The notes under the pieces: model-generated | What the model was told of the DNA's origin: nothing | The model's input: the letters and a program-made list of their open reading frames with translations, nothing else | Databases searched by the model: none | Translations under genes and position numbers: made by a program | Shown: positions 1-8,789 of the stretch, in pieces | How positions within the stretch are numbered: position 1 is the first letter of the stretch | How the letters are laid out: the number at the start of each line of letters is the position of its first letter | Source: an uncultured Thermomicrobiales bacterium | Lineage (GTDB): Bacteria; Chloroflexota; Chloroflexia; Thermomicrobiales; UBA6265 | Reading direction: 5' to 3' | NCBI GenBank assembly: GCA_902806355.1 | Contig: CADCWI010000017.1 | Span: 1-39,466, forward strand | DNA: 39,466 nucleotides

Positions 1-273
1 CGCTATAGGAGCGCCTGCAGCCGGACTGGCGTGAGCCCGACATCGCGGCACAGACCGAAGACGATGGCAGGTTGCTGGGCCTTCGGGGAACGTGGGTACA
101 CCCGCGCACGGCCCATCTGTCACTCGTCTCTCCAATTATCAGGCCGTCGCAGGTGAGGCAACGGACTTGCTGCACCCGGGATCGGACATCCAGCCCACAG
201 CCAGCGGAACCTGATCATGCCGAGCCTAAACGCGCGCGAGTGATGCTTCGCGCTGCTCGACCAAAGTGGGTGA
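1..273. other. No gene recognised at the left edge
   Basis: Short open frames exist here on both strands, but they are rich in Arg, Ser and Pro, resemble no family I know and lack convincing ribosome binding sites. I treat this stretch as non-coding or as the far end of a gene outside the window. Confidence 0.4.
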
Positions 274-301
274 GTGACAGTCCGGGTGCACGCCGTATAG
301 T
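274..301 (+). promoter_or_regulatory. Sigma-70-type promoter of the 390-2683 operon
   Basis: The -35 box GTGACA (274-279) and the -10 box TATAGT (296-301) are separated by 16 bp; each matches five of six consensus bases. Transcription would begin near 308, giving a leader of about 80 nt before the TTG start at 390. This is sequence reading only. Confidence 0.5.
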
Positions 302-389
302 GGTGGAAGACAGGACGACGCCTCCTTGACAAGACCGGAGCCCACGGCGGTGTCGGCGATCATCGGGAAGCAATGAAAGGCACGCGTGT

Positions 390-2195
390 TTGGAGTCTGC
401 GTCCGACCAGCCAGATCATGAACGGCCGACGCGGTCGCGAGAACGGTTCGCGGTGCGACCGCTAGAGGAGCAGCAACGCCGCACTGGCCGGCGTGAAGTC
501 GAGCTGTACGTCCGGACCTACATGACGCTGTTGCAGAGCTCTGGTGCGGTCAGCGTCTCGTCGCTGGAACCTGCGCACCTCACCGCCGGCGCGTCACTTC
601 ACGCCGGGGCGGAGGAGCCGGAACCGGATCTCAACGCGTTCCTCTATTCCGCGCAACGTGTTCCCGCTTGTCTGGTCCAGGTCAGCCACATCGTGCTTGG
701 GCAGACCCATCATGCGTTCGTGCGGGCCGGATACGCGGGCATGTCGGAGTGGACACCTGCATCGGCGCCCGGTCGAAGGCGACGCTGGTATTGGGACGGC
801 GGGGAGACCCTTGCGGCGTATATTGCGTCGGCATCCGACCTGGACGATCTCATTCCGACGATCGTGGCGTATCAGATCGAATGGAACAAGATGCACCGGC
901 TTCTGGAGCATGCGCCGGATGTACGCGACCAGGTTTTCGCGGCGGTGGACGCGCAGGACGGATCCGGGCCGGACGCCGTTACCGAGAAGGCCGTCCAGGA
1001 AGCGCTGCTCGTCGATGAGCGTGACTGGAGTCGCTTGGGCGCGGTCTGGGGCGATCAGCTCTGGACGAATATCGCCGCCATCGCGCGCGAACGGAAACGG
1101 ATCGACTTGCGGATGCTTGGAGGGACGTATCTCGGATACGGACGATCCGTCCAATCCTGGTGGCGACCGGTCCAGTCACGAATCTCCGACAGATCGCTTC
1201 GCGATCGGCCCGTCTACTTCGTGTCCTCGAACACGCACAGCATCGTCAATACGTTGTCGGGCGTGGCGGCCCGGCGCAAGGACGAGCTGACCCAGTTCAT
1301 CCGTGACACGAGGCATCCGGAAATGCTGCCGGAGCTGGAGAAGATCGAAGCCGGCGATGTGCGGTCTTCGATGGAGAACCTGCTCTATTTCGCGGCCCGT
1401 CCCTACTTCTACGGGCCCGGCAAGGCGGCGGAGCGAGCGATCCGGTACAGGGAGGAGGAAGCGGTCGGGATCATGCATTTCGAGCCGAACGGACCGGTCG
1501 ATGTCGGCGTGCAACTGATCGACCTTGCCGCGCTGGATCCAACGGCGTTCGATTCACGGCTCGAAGGATTCGACCCGCGTCGCTCCGATGCCCTGATCAT
1601 CAATATCAATTATCCGCTTGGGATGGCGGCGTACCACATCATGTCCCAGGTGGGTGTCTCGACGGACCAGCTGCGTGGGATCTACGTGCTTGGCAAGGCC
1701 GCGACACTCAACGGGCGGATCGGCGACATCATGATGTCGAACGTGGTCCATGACGAGCATTCGGGCAATACATACTGGTTCGAGAACAGCTTCGGGTATG
1801 ACGCCGTCGCGCCATACCTGATCTTCGGCGCAGCTCTGGACAACCAGAAAGCCGTCACCGTCAAGGGCACGTTCCTCCAGAACGAGGGGTATCTCGACTT
1901 CTATTACCGGGAGAACTACACGGTTGTCGAGATGGAAGCCGGCCCGTTCCTGAGCGCGATCTATGAAGACGTTTACCTTGAGCGACATCCCTCCGATGAG
2001 GCGATCAATCTTGCGCCGCTGTCCGGTCATCTCGACCTGGGGATCATCCATTACGCGTCGGACACGCCCTATACCCGCGCCCATACGCTTGGCGCGCGGG
2101 GTCTCTCCTTCTATGGCATGGATTCCACGTACGCCTCGACAATCGCGATCCTGAGGCGCATCTTCACGCTTGAAGATCAGCGGCTTGGAACATGA
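390..2195 (+). CDS. Conserved protein with nucleoside-phosphorylase-like C-terminal half (possibly DUF6909)
   Basis: This 601-residue protein begins at a TTG codon preceded at a 9-nt spacing by GAAAGG (375-380). The N-terminal half is soluble and mostly helical with no motif I can name. The C-terminal half looks like the purine nucleoside phosphorylase/AMP nucleosidase fold: a GKAATLNGRIGDIMM stretch at about residue 430 resembles the family's Gly-rich strand followed by GD, and VVEMEAGPF at about 511 resembles the conserved VxxMExA nucleoside-binding motif. No signal peptide or membrane segment is visible. I believe this corresponds to the family called DUF6909, but from memory only. The substrate is unknown. 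Its stop overlaps the start of the following thioesterase gene by ATGA, so the two are co-translated. Confidence 0.75.
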   Translation: MESASDQPDHERPTRSRERFAVRPLEEQQRRTGRREVELYVRTYMTLLQSSGAVSVSSLEPAHLTAGASLHAGAEEPEPDLNAFLYSAQRVPACLVQVSHIVLGQTHHAFVRAGYAGMSEWTPASAPGRRRRWYWDGGETLAAYIASASDLDDLIPTIVAYQIEWNKMHRLLEHAPDVRDQVFAAVDAQDGSGPDAVTEKAVQEALLVDERDWSRLGAVWGDQLWTNIAAIARERKRIDLRMLGGTYLGYGRSVQSWWRPVQSRISDRSLRDRPVYFVSSNTHSIVNTLSGVAARRKDELTQFIRDTRHPEMLPELEKIEAGDVRSSMENLLYFAARPYFYGPGKAAERAIRYREEEAVGIMHFEPNGPVDVGVQLIDLAALDPTAFDSRLEGFDPRRSDALIININYPLGMAAYHIMSQVGVSTDQLRGIYVLGKAATLNGRIGDIMMSNVVHDEHSGNTYWFENSFGYDAVAPYLIFGAALDNQKAVTVKGTFLQNEGYLDFYYRENYTVVEMEAGPFLSAIYEDVYLERHPSDEAINLAPLSGHLDLGIIHYASDTPYTRAHTLGARGLSFYGMDSTYASTIAILRRIFTLEDQRLGT

Positions 2196-2683
2196 CGATC
2201 ACGCCGCGATCGGCATTCGTGGCTCACGTCCGGGTTCGTTTCAACGAATGTGATCCGCTGGGTCACGTCAACAATGCCGTCTATCTGGGGTACCTCGAAC
2301 AGGCGGCGATCGACCACGCGGCTGCGGCGGGGTGGCCGGCATCGCGGTTGAGAGACGAGTTCGGCGCCGTCTTCGTCGCGCGGCGCCACGAGATCGACTT
2401 CCTGCGGCCGGCATTCGAGAATGACGTGCTGGAGATCACGACCTGGCCGGAATCGCTGTCCGGGGCGAAGGCAATGCGGGCTTACCAGATCCGCCACATC
2501 GAGGCGAAGCCAGTCGCGCTGCCCCCCGATCGTCTCATCGATCCCGTTGAGCTCGTCTCCGCGCCGCGTCACGAGATCGTGGTCACCGCGAGCACGGCAT
2601 GGGCGTTCGTCGATCCGATCCGTGGGCGTCCGGTGCGGATGCCACCGATGCTGATCTCGGAGTTCGTCATTGGCGACGGGTGA
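2192..2683 (+). CDS. Acyl-CoA thioesterase, hot-dog fold (4HBT superfamily)
   Basis: A 163-residue single-domain protein. The N-terminus carries the 4HBT signature: an Arg-x-x-x-x-Asp stretch and then DPLGHVNNAVYLGYLEQAA at about residues 22-40, where the Asp and the His-Val-Asn-Asn are the catalytic region of YbgC-like and FatA-like enzymes. Such enzymes hydrolyse acyl-CoA or acyl-ACP thioesters in the cytoplasm. An insertion of about 25 residues around residues 100-125 is unusual but in frame. The ATG overlaps the stop of the upstream gene (ATGA, 2192-2195), so translation is probably coupled. The natural acyl substrate cannot be read from sequence. Confidence 0.85.
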   Translation: MTITPRSAFVAHVRVRFNECDPLGHVNNAVYLGYLEQAAIDHAAAAGWPASRLRDEFGAVFVARRHEIDFLRPAFENDVLEITTWPESLSGAKAMRAYQIRHIEAKPVALPPDRLIDPVELVSAPRHEIVVTASTAWAFVDPIRGRPVRMPPMLISEFVIGDG

Positions 2684-2848
2684 CGGTCAGCAATCGTAGT
2701 CTCCGGGCACCGCAGGAGCCCTTCATCGACACAAGGGACCTGTCCGCTGTGCATTGGTAACACGACCGTGGCTGCCAAGAGGTGAAGGTTCGCTTCACAG
2801 GGACGATACACGATCGTCCCGCACCACATTGTGATCGTGTTGCGTCGG

Positions 2849-2877
2849 TCGACGCAGAAGCGGTATTCGACTATACT
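2849..2877 (+). promoter_or_regulatory. Candidate promoter for the RNA helicase gene
   Basis: TCGACG (2849-2854), 17 bp, TATACT (2872-2877). The -10 box is good and the -35 box moderate (four of six). A start near 2884 would give the helicase mRNA a leader of about 500 nt. Confidence 0.4.
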
Positions 2878-2883
2878 TGACCT

Positions 2884-3386
2884 TGTCACTAGGGTAGTCC
2901 CCGGACAAGTTCCTCTGGTTTTCACCAATCTGACACCCATGGATGCCGCCCAAGGCGGCCGCTCCCGAAAATGGGAATATGTCAGGACCTCCCCATCAGG
3001 AAAACGAGCTCGCGCCCACGGGGTACAGCAGGCAGACGTTATGACGTTTTGCTTGCTCTCAGTACGTAACGTCTGGGCAGGATTGAGCTCGCGCGCCGCG
3101 AACCAGCGGCGAGTGGGTACGGGTAACGGCGAGCGGGCCGTGGAGAGCAACGTGGCGGCATGTGTGCCACAACGCTCTCGAATCGCACGGGAACTGTGTG
3201 ACGAGTCGTGTGGCTGTCGTCGATTGCGCCAGGCTTCTGGCTTCCAAGCTCACTTGAGTCTTTTCGACACCACACCACCAACCGAATTGTGATTCGCCGA
3301 CTATCCGGGGCCGTTCGCCCGACCCGTGCGGATCGCGTGGCTGTGTCGTTGACGAAACGACCTCTTGAACTGGGAGTATCTTCTCC
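2884..3386 (+). promoter_or_regulatory. Long, structured 5' leader upstream of the DEAD-box helicase
   Basis: About 500 nt without a convincing gene. Two hairpins are visible. At 3094-3111 CGCCGC pairs with GCGGCG around a 6-nt loop. At 3143-3179 GAGAGC pairs with GCTCTC and GTGGC with GCCAC, with a symmetrical AAC/AAC internal loop. Long leaders are known for cold-inducible helicase and cold-shock genes (csdA, cspA of E. coli). A role in temperature control or autoregulation here is inference. Confidence 0.35.
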
Positions 3387-5360
3387 ATGGCAACCCTCGC
3401 TTTTTCTCACCGTCTTCTTCCCTTCTTTCTCGGACGCTCCGGGCCGATGCTCTTCGCGGAGTCCGGTGGTGCCGCGCTTCTTGATCGCCCGGATCCGGAG
3501 ACGGACCCCGTGGAAGCGCCCGTCACGCTTGCTTCCAATGAGGCACCCAAATCCGATTCCGGCACGACATTCGCCGATCTGGGGCTGAGCGACCTGCTCC
3601 TGCAGAGCATCGCCGAAGTCGGCTACGAGGTTCCGTCACCCATCCAGGAGCAGACCATTCCGGTCCTGCTCGCCGGACGCGACGTGATCGCCCAGGCACA
3701 GACCGGATCCGGCAAGACCGCGGCGTTCGGACTTCCGATCATCGAGACGATCGAGCCGCGCGAGCGTGGCGTGCAGACGTTGATTCTCTGCCCGACTCGC
3801 GAGCTGGCGATCCAGGTCTCCGAGGCACTACACAAGTACGGACGTCACAAGCGGATCGAGACGCTGCCGATCTACGGTGGCCAGCCGTACGAGCGCCAGC
3901 TACGTGGCTTGCAGCGCGGTGTCCACATCGTCGTTGGCACGCCGGGGCGTGTGATGGATCACATGCGACGCGGCACGCTGCGGCTCGACAGTCTCAAGTT
4001 CTTCGTTCTTGACGAGGCCGACGAGATGCTCGACATGGGCTTCGTCGACGACATCGAGTGGATTCTTCAGCAAGTGCCGGCCGAGCGCCAGACAGCGCTG
4101 TTCTCGGCGACGATGCCGCCGCGGATCGCCGAGCTTGCCCGCCAGTACATGAAGGATCCGCAGCGGATCTCCGTGCGCGGCAAGGAGATGACGGTTCCCG
4201 AGACGCATCAGGTCTACTACGAGGTGCCGCGAGCACGAAAAGTCGACGCGCTGACGCGCATTCTCGACGCCGAAGTTCCATCGTCGGCGATGATCTTCTG
4301 CCGTACCAAGCATGGCGTCGATGAGCTCGGCGAAGCGCTGATGGCGCGCGGCTTCCCGGTGGAAACCCTGCACGGCGATCTCTCGCAGTCGCAGCGTGAC
4401 CGCGTGATGAAGCGATTCCGCTCTGGCCAGGCGGAGTTCCTGATCGCGACCGATGTCGCGGCTCGTGGCCTCGACGTGCCGGATGTCAGCCATGTGATCA
4501 ACTTCGACATTCCGGAGAGCCCGGAGACGTACGTCCACCGGATTGGGCGGACCGGTCGCGCCGGCAAGGCCGGGACGGCCATCACGCTGGTCATGCCGCG
4601 TGAGTCCCGGTGGATCCGCACAATCGAGCGGATCACCAAGGCTCGCATCGAGCCACGGCGCCTTCCGAGCGCGAGCGATGTCAACGAGCGTCGCCGCGAG
4701 GTACTGAAGTCGCTGGTCGAAGATGTGCTCAAGGATGAGGAGAGCTTCAGCGGCTACATGCAACCCGTGCGGGAGCTGTCTGAGGATCACGATCCGCTGG
4801 ACATTGCCGCGGCACTCCTGAAGCTGTACGCGACGGAGACCGGCCGGTCCACGACCGAGACCCAGAGCGACAATGACATTGCGACATTCGTCGGCGCGCC
4901 GAGTTCCGACGGTGGACGTGCGAATACCAACATGGTGCGGCTCTCGATCAACATCGGTCGCAACGTGCAGGTTCGCCCGCAGGACATCGTGGGCGCGATC
5001 GCCAATGAGGCCAACATCCCGGGTCGTGCCATCGGCGCGATTGACATCTTCGACACTTACACGTACGTCGATGTCCCGGCCGACGCGGTCTCGCGTGTGA
5101 TCAGCGTGATGAACAACTCGGCGATCAAGGGTCGGCCGGTAACGGTCGAGGCCACGGACGAGCCGGCGGCGAGCGGACCTCGCAGCGGCGGCAGCGGACG
5201 TGGGCCGCGCCCGGGCGGGGGAGGCGGATTCCGCGGCCCTCGCCGTGACGATCGTCCGGCGCGACCAGGTGGGTTCAGGCCAGAGCGAAGCGGGGGCTTC
5301 GGTGCCCGCCGCGACGAAGAGGGCCGTGGCCGCCGCGCTCCTGGCCGCGGCCGGTACTAG
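3387..5360 (+). CDS. deaD: ATP-dependent DEAD-box RNA helicase, CsdA/DeaD type
   Basis: A 657-residue helicase that unwinds RNA duplexes in ribosome assembly and mRNA turnover. After an N-terminal extension of about 60 residues come the Q motif region (FADLGL at 62, PSPIQEQ at 83-89), motif I AQTGSGKT (104-111), PTREL (136-140), GTPGR (184-188), DEAD (209-212), SAT (240-242), ATDVAARGLD (354-363) and HRIGRTGRAG (384-393). Residues about 516-590 match the DbpA/CsdA RNA-binding domain, and 597-657 form a Gly/Arg-rich tail of RGG type. A GGGAG site lies 10 nt before the ATG. The gene stands alone between its own leader and a strong terminator. DeaD and CsdA share this architecture; the symbol is by family. 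Confidence 0.93.
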   Translation: MATLAFSHRLLPFFLGRSGPMLFAESGGAALLDRPDPETDPVEAPVTLASNEAPKSDSGTTFADLGLSDLLLQSIAEVGYEVPSPIQEQTIPVLLAGRDVIAQAQTGSGKTAAFGLPIIETIEPRERGVQTLILCPTRELAIQVSEALHKYGRHKRIETLPIYGGQPYERQLRGLQRGVHIVVGTPGRVMDHMRRGTLRLDSLKFFVLDEADEMLDMGFVDDIEWILQQVPAERQTALFSATMPPRIAELARQYMKDPQRISVRGKEMTVPETHQVYYEVPRARKVDALTRILDAEVPSSAMIFCRTKHGVDELGEALMARGFPVETLHGDLSQSQRDRVMKRFRSGQAEFLIATDVAARGLDVPDVSHVINFDIPESPETYVHRIGRTGRAGKAGTAITLVMPRESRWIRTIERITKARIEPRRLPSASDVNERRREVLKSLVEDVLKDEESFSGYMQPVRELSEDHDPLDIAAALLKLYATETGRSTTETQSDNDIATFVGAPSSDGGRANTNMVRLSINIGRNVQVRPQDIVGAIANEANIPGRAIGAIDIFDTYTYVDVPADAVSRVISVMNNSAIKGRPVTVEATDEPAASGPRSGGSGRGPRPGGGGGFRGPRRDDRPARPGGFRPERSGGFGARRDEEGRGRRAPGRGRY

Positions 5361-5393
5361 GAACCAGTCGATAGCTGACAATTGGATGCTTGC

Positions 5394-5426
5394 AAGGGCG
5401 GCCATTATGGCCGCCCTTTTCTGTTT
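5394..5426 (+). terminator. Intrinsic terminator of the helicase gene
   Basis: An 11-bp perfect stem (AAGGGCGGCCA with TGGCCGCCCTT, the core being 5396-5416) closes a TTA loop and runs into TTTTCTGTTT. It lies 34 nt after the helicase stop codon. Confidence 0.9.
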
Positions 5427-5451
5427 GGATCGATCCGGTTCAGGAGCACGC

Positions 5452-5480
5452 TTGACGCGAACCTTTGTTCTCCATACCCT
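5452..5480 (+). promoter_or_regulatory. Weak promoter candidate
   Basis: TTGACG (5452-5457), 17 bp, TACCCT (5475-5480). The -35 box is good and the -10 box poor. It would serve the small frame at 5524 and/or the DUF457 gene at 5837. Confidence 0.25.
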
Positions 5481-5523
5481 ACAAGGGTGCTGTGATTCGG
5501 GTTTCCAATGTAGAAGAGACGTG

Positions 5524-5628
5524 ATGAACGTGGCAGTGAACGGTGGCGCGGGCACTATTGTCGGGATCGTAGCCGCTGGCCTCGCTGGCGTGATATTACC
5601 CGCGAACGCTGGGGGCGTCGTGGACTGA
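5524..5628 (+). CDS. Possible small hydrophobic peptide (34 aa)
   Basis: An ATG-started frame encoding 34 residues: a short polar start, then a Gly/Ala/Val/Ile-rich stretch of about 20 residues that could span a membrane, and a GGVVD end. AGAAGAG (about 5512-5518) could act as a ribosome binding site. It lies behind a candidate promoter in an otherwise gene-free stretch of about 470 bp between the helicase terminator and the DUF457 gene. There is no homology I can name, and chance is a serious alternative in GC-rich DNA. Confidence 0.2.
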   Translation: MNVAVNGGAGTIVGIVAAGLAGVILPANAGGVVD

Positions 5629-5836
5629 TGAGGAATAGAAATCAGGTCAAAACAAACGCGGAATGGACCAAGCGAAATACCAAGAACGGTCGATTCATGA
5701 ACGTCAAATCCGACGACTCGCCATTCGAGCGCGTGAGGAAAGAGGGTTAGGCCAAACATACCTTCAAAGACTGACGAAATGTGAATCTAGAGACGATTCC
5801 CTACTGTACGTACCTTCTTTGTGGATCGATTGCAGA

Positions 5837-6367
5837 ATGCGCCGGATAACGCACACACTTCTGGGAGCGGCGGTGGCATTGCCCATCGCCGTTTCCCATG
5901 AACCGCTTGTCGCATTTGGCTGTCTCTGGTTCGGCATGGTGGGAGGCGGATTGCCGGACTGGTTCGACCTGCGGAGCGACTTCCGAAAACCGCTCCGTCT
6001 TCGCCATCGCGGAATATCCCACAGCTTGGTCTTCCTGATCCTCGGCGTGGGATCGGTCTATGTGCTGCTGAACGTCATGCGCTTGTCAGGCTTCGCGCCC
6101 GCCGGGATCGACCTAGCGCCGCCCGCGGACGCCGTTCGGCCATGGGTGCTTTCGACGGCGTTGGGCATTCTTTCGCACCTCGCGAGTGACGCGTGCACGC
6201 GCGGCGGGATCCGCCCCCTGTTACCCTTCGCCCAACTCAGGATATGGTTGCTGCCGCGGTTCCTGCGGAGCCGCTTCGACGGTTATCTCGATGTCCTGTT
6301 CAGGCTGGCAGCGATCGGCATTATCGGCGCGGGGACGCTTGCCTACGTTGCGACCCGCCTGTCATGA
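5837..6367 (+). CDS. DUF457/YdjM-type membrane-bound metal-dependent hydrolase
   Basis: This 176-residue membrane protein has the family's metal-ligand pattern: an early THTLLGAAV segment, GGLPDWFD at about 35-42, HRGISHSLVFL at about 54-64, and LSHLASDACTRGGIRPLLPF at about 112-131. E. coli YdjM is the model; family members are predicted metal-dependent hydrolases with four or so membrane helices, and the substrate is not established. I chose the ATG at 5837 because the family begins with a Met-Arg-x-x-THxxxG stretch; the frame stays open upstream to 5663, but that part shows no family similarity. The stop shares the palindrome TCATGA with the convergent PAP2 gene, a 6-nt overlap. Confidence 0.75.
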   Translation: MRRITHTLLGAAVALPIAVSHEPLVAFGCLWFGMVGGGLPDWFDLRSDFRKPLRLRHRGISHSLVFLILGVGSVYVLLNVMRLSGFAPAGIDLAPPADAVRPWVLSTALGILSHLASDACTRGGIRPLLPFAQLRIWLLPRFLRSRFDGYLDVLFRLAAIGIIGAGTLAYVATRLS

Positions 6368-7063
6368 CGTGTCGGAGTTGGGCCGGTGATGCTGCCGTTC
6401 GGCGATCCACCCCGCGGCCCATGCACTGATGTTCGCGGCGAGCAGCACAATTGCGATGCCGTACAAGCTTCCACCAACGACATCCGTCAGCCAATGCGCC
6501 CCTACCCAGATGCGGGCATAGCCGGTCATCGCCACACCCAGAAGCCAGAAACCGACGATACACCATCGAACCGATGGGGACTCGAAGTGGCGCGCAAGGA
6601 GGAACGCGAGGCCGCCGAGAGCCGTTGCGCTTGTCACGGCATGACCACTGGGGAATCCGTAACCTTGGAAGGTTTCGAGCACCTCCGCCATGTCACGCGT
6701 CGGACGAGGGCTGTCAAACACGCCCTTGAGCAAGGTTGTGGCACTGCGAAGAATGAGCAGGGCGGACAGGAACGCGATATCCCGAGGATTCCGGCGCACC
6801 ACGGCGATCGCGAGAAGAACGATCGCGACCGTCACGGCATACGTGCTCTCACCGAGCGCGTTTCCAACCTGAGCGATGGCTTGCCATGGCTGGCCATCCA
6901 GCTGTTGCACCGCACCGGTGGTTTCACTGTCGATCGGCAGCGTGTTCGCGCCTGTCGTCATTATCGACAGGAGGATCGCAAGCAGTGCCACCTCGATGAT
7001 CAGCAGCCAGCTTGCGGTTAGCTTGGCCTTGATACTGGGTGCATCGGTTCCGGCGTCGATCAT
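6362..7063 (-). CDS. PAP2-family membrane phosphatase
   Basis: A 233-residue integral membrane protein with the complete acid phosphatase signature: KX6RP at Lys113-Arg120-Pro121, PSGH at 138-141, and the third motif with Arg184, His190 and Asp194 (GYARIWVGAHWLTDVVGG). Hydrophobic segments at about 18-38, 75-90, 95-112, 145-158, 166-182 and 196-218 fit the six-helix fold. Such enzymes dephosphorylate lipid phosphates (undecaprenyl pyrophosphate, phosphatidic acid) at the membrane. It is the last gene of the minus-strand pentose phosphate cluster: its ATG overlaps the rpiA stop as ATGA. A metabolic link to the sugar phosphate genes is not evident. Confidence 0.88.
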   Translation of the reverse strand: MIDAGTDAPSIKAKLTASWLLIIEVALLAILLSIMTTGANTLPIDSETTGAVQQLDGQPWQAIAQVGNALGESTYAVTVAIVLLAIAVVRRNPRDIAFLSALLILRSATTLLKGVFDSPRPTRDMAEVLETFQGYGFPSGHAVTSATALGGLAFLLARHFESPSVRWCIVGFWLLGVAMTGYARIWVGAHWLTDVVGGSLYGIAIVLLAANISAWAAGWIAERQHHRPNSDTS

Positions 7064-7758
7064 GAGGAACGGGCGTTTGGCGTGTGTTCGGTGATGTCCC
7101 CATGCTCGTCGATCGTCAGGGCCAGTTCAGCCATGCCAACGAACAGGCCATGCTCGACCACTCCGGTTATCCCCTTCAGTGCCCTAGCGAGGGCCAGAGG
7201 ACCGTCGATCGGCTCGGCAGTGCAATCGAGGATGTGATGACCGCCATCGGTCACGAACGGTGTGTCGTCGGTTTCCATACGAAGCGTCGGCTCTATACCA
7301 AGCGCCCGGACACGGGCGGCGGTGTGTTGCCAGCCGAAGGGAACGACCTCGACCGGAATCGGAACCCGTGACCCGAGGCGATCGACGAGCTTTTCCGATG
7401 AGGCGATGACGACATAGCGTCGGGCGCGGACGGCCACGAGTTTTTCGTAAAGCAGGGCGCCGCCCCGGCCCTTCACGAGATTGAGGGCCGGATCGATCTC
7501 GTCCGCGCCGTCGATGCATAGATCGAGCATGTCGATCTCGGAGAGCTGACGTAGTGGGATACCCAGCTCGTCGGCCATCGCGGCGGTTCGGGACGATGTT
7601 GCAACCCCGGTCACTTGGAGTCCAGACGCCACGCGCTTCCCGAGTGCGCGCACCATTGCCTCGGCGGTGGACCCGCTGCCGAGGCCGACGAGCGCACCGT
7701 CTGGTATCTCGGTGGCCGCCCGTCGGCCGAGTTGCAACAGCCGCTCGTCGCTATTCAT
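7060..7758 (-). CDS. rpiA: Ribose-5-phosphate isomerase A
   Basis: Interconverts ribose 5-phosphate and ribulose 5-phosphate in the non-oxidative pentose phosphate pathway. Counting from the ATG at 7758 (232 residues), it shows GSGST (27-31, phosphate binding), DGADEID (83-89, catalytic Asp) and KGRGGALLYEK (96-106). All are diagnostic of RpiA. An in-frame ATG at 7797 would add 13 residues, but 7758 gives the usual family N-terminus and overlaps the pgl stop by 8 nt (ATGAATAG), a typical coupled junction. It is followed by the PAP2 gene with an ATGA overlap. Confidence 0.9.
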   Translation of the reverse strand: MNSDERLLQLGRRAATEIPDGALVGLGSGSTAEAMVRALGKRVASGLQVTGVATSSRTAAMADELGIPLRQLSEIDMLDLCIDGADEIDPALNLVKGRGGALLYEKLVAVRARRYVVIASSEKLVDRLGSRVPIPVEVVPFGWQHTAARVRALGIEPTLRMETDDTPFVTDGGHHILDCTAEPIDGPLALARALKGITGVVEHGLFVGMAELALTIDEHGDITEHTPNARSS

Positions 7759-8557
7759 CAGTCCCGTTCCGGTCGAGGCCAGTTGCGGCGGCTTCATCGA
7801 TCAACCAGACGAGTGTGCCCTGAGCCGGCTGGACGACTTGCGAGGGATACGTGTCGATATCCACGTTGCCGTCAAGGACCGCGTGCAGCGTTTCCGCCTT
7901 GCCCGCGCCGCCAATCAGGAAAACGACTTGCTCGGCGGCGTTGATCAGCGGCGGTGTCAAGGTCAGCCGCATAGCGTCAAGCTTGTCGACCCGATGGGCG
8001 ACGACGAGTCGCCGCTCTTCACGGATTGCCGCCGTGCCAGGGAAGAGCGACGCGGTATGCCCGTCATCTCCCATGCCGAGCAAAATTAGATCGAAAGCGG
8101 GGATGCCACCGGTGATCGGAACAGTTCGCCAGATTTCGCGTTCATAGCGTTCGGCCGCGACATCGGGATCCTCCAGATCGGTTTCAAACGGATGAACGCG
8201 CTCGTTCGGGATGGGAACGTGGTCCAGGAAGCCACGCATCGCCTCGCCGGCGTTGCTCTCGGCATCCGCCAATGGTACCCATCGCTCGTCACCCCAGAAG
8301 ATCTCAACCGAATCCCAGTGGACGCGCTCCACATTCGGTGGCTGAGCGAGAAGTTCACCCATCTTCTTCGGTGTCGAGCCGCCCGAGAGGGCGATTGCGG
8401 CATTGCGGCCCTGTGCGCGGGCTTCGGCAATCACCGATGTGACGGTTTCGGCGGCAAGGCGTGCCAGCACATCACTATCCGGAACGACGATGACCTGTCC
8501 GCGCTCCCCGTAATCGATCGTGCGTTGCGCCTTGGCATCGGACATGGGATCGTTCAT
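7751..8557 (-). CDS. pgl: 6-phosphogluconolactonase (DevB/Pgl type)
   Basis: Hydrolyses 6-phosphoglucono-lactone, the second step of the oxidative branch, between Zwf and Gnd. With the ATG at 8557 (268 residues) it carries GGSTP (59-63), GDERWVP (89-95) and GMGDDGHTASLFPG (161-174), the three conserved Pgl motifs. The frame is open to an ATG at 8629, but a GGAGG lies 11 nt before 8557; the ATG at 8545 is another option. There are 271 nt between the opcA stop and this start, holding the big palindrome, so the gene could be partly uncoupled from opcA. Confidence 0.9.
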   Translation of the reverse strand: MNDPMSDAKAQRTIDYGERGQVIVVPDSDVLARLAAETVTSVIAEARAQGRNAAIALSGGSTPKKMGELLAQPPNVERVHWDSVEIFWGDERWVPLADAESNAGEAMRGFLDHVPIPNERVHPFETDLEDPDVAAERYEREIWRTVPITGGIPAFDLILLGMGDDGHTASLFPGTAAIREERRLVVAHRVDKLDAMRLTLTPPLINAAEQVVFLIGGAGKAETLHAVLDGNVDIDTYPSQVVQPAQGTLVWLIDEAAATGLDRNGTDE

Positions 8558-8789
8558 TCCCTGGATGGCCTCCACATGCATCGTTTGAGGGTATTGGGCG
8601 GTTCTTGGGCGACATACCGGGCGGGACATTCGAATGGGTCAAATACCGTTGGGAGCTGTTCGTTTCGGTCGAACGAGAGTCTTCCACCTGACGCTCTGTC
8701 GGCCAAGTGGTCGTCCTGTGCGGACTAAGCTTTTCCAGCGCCCTGTATTGAGGTTGCGGGATCATACCGGAAGACCGTCGCGGTAGCAG

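Noticed and set aside
3900..5759. A 619-residue open frame on the minus strand opposite the helicase gene
   Set aside because: It is Arg/His/Asp-rich and low in complexity, shows no family motif, and lies antisense to a gene with every DEAD-box motif. Long antisense frames are common in GC-rich coding DNA.
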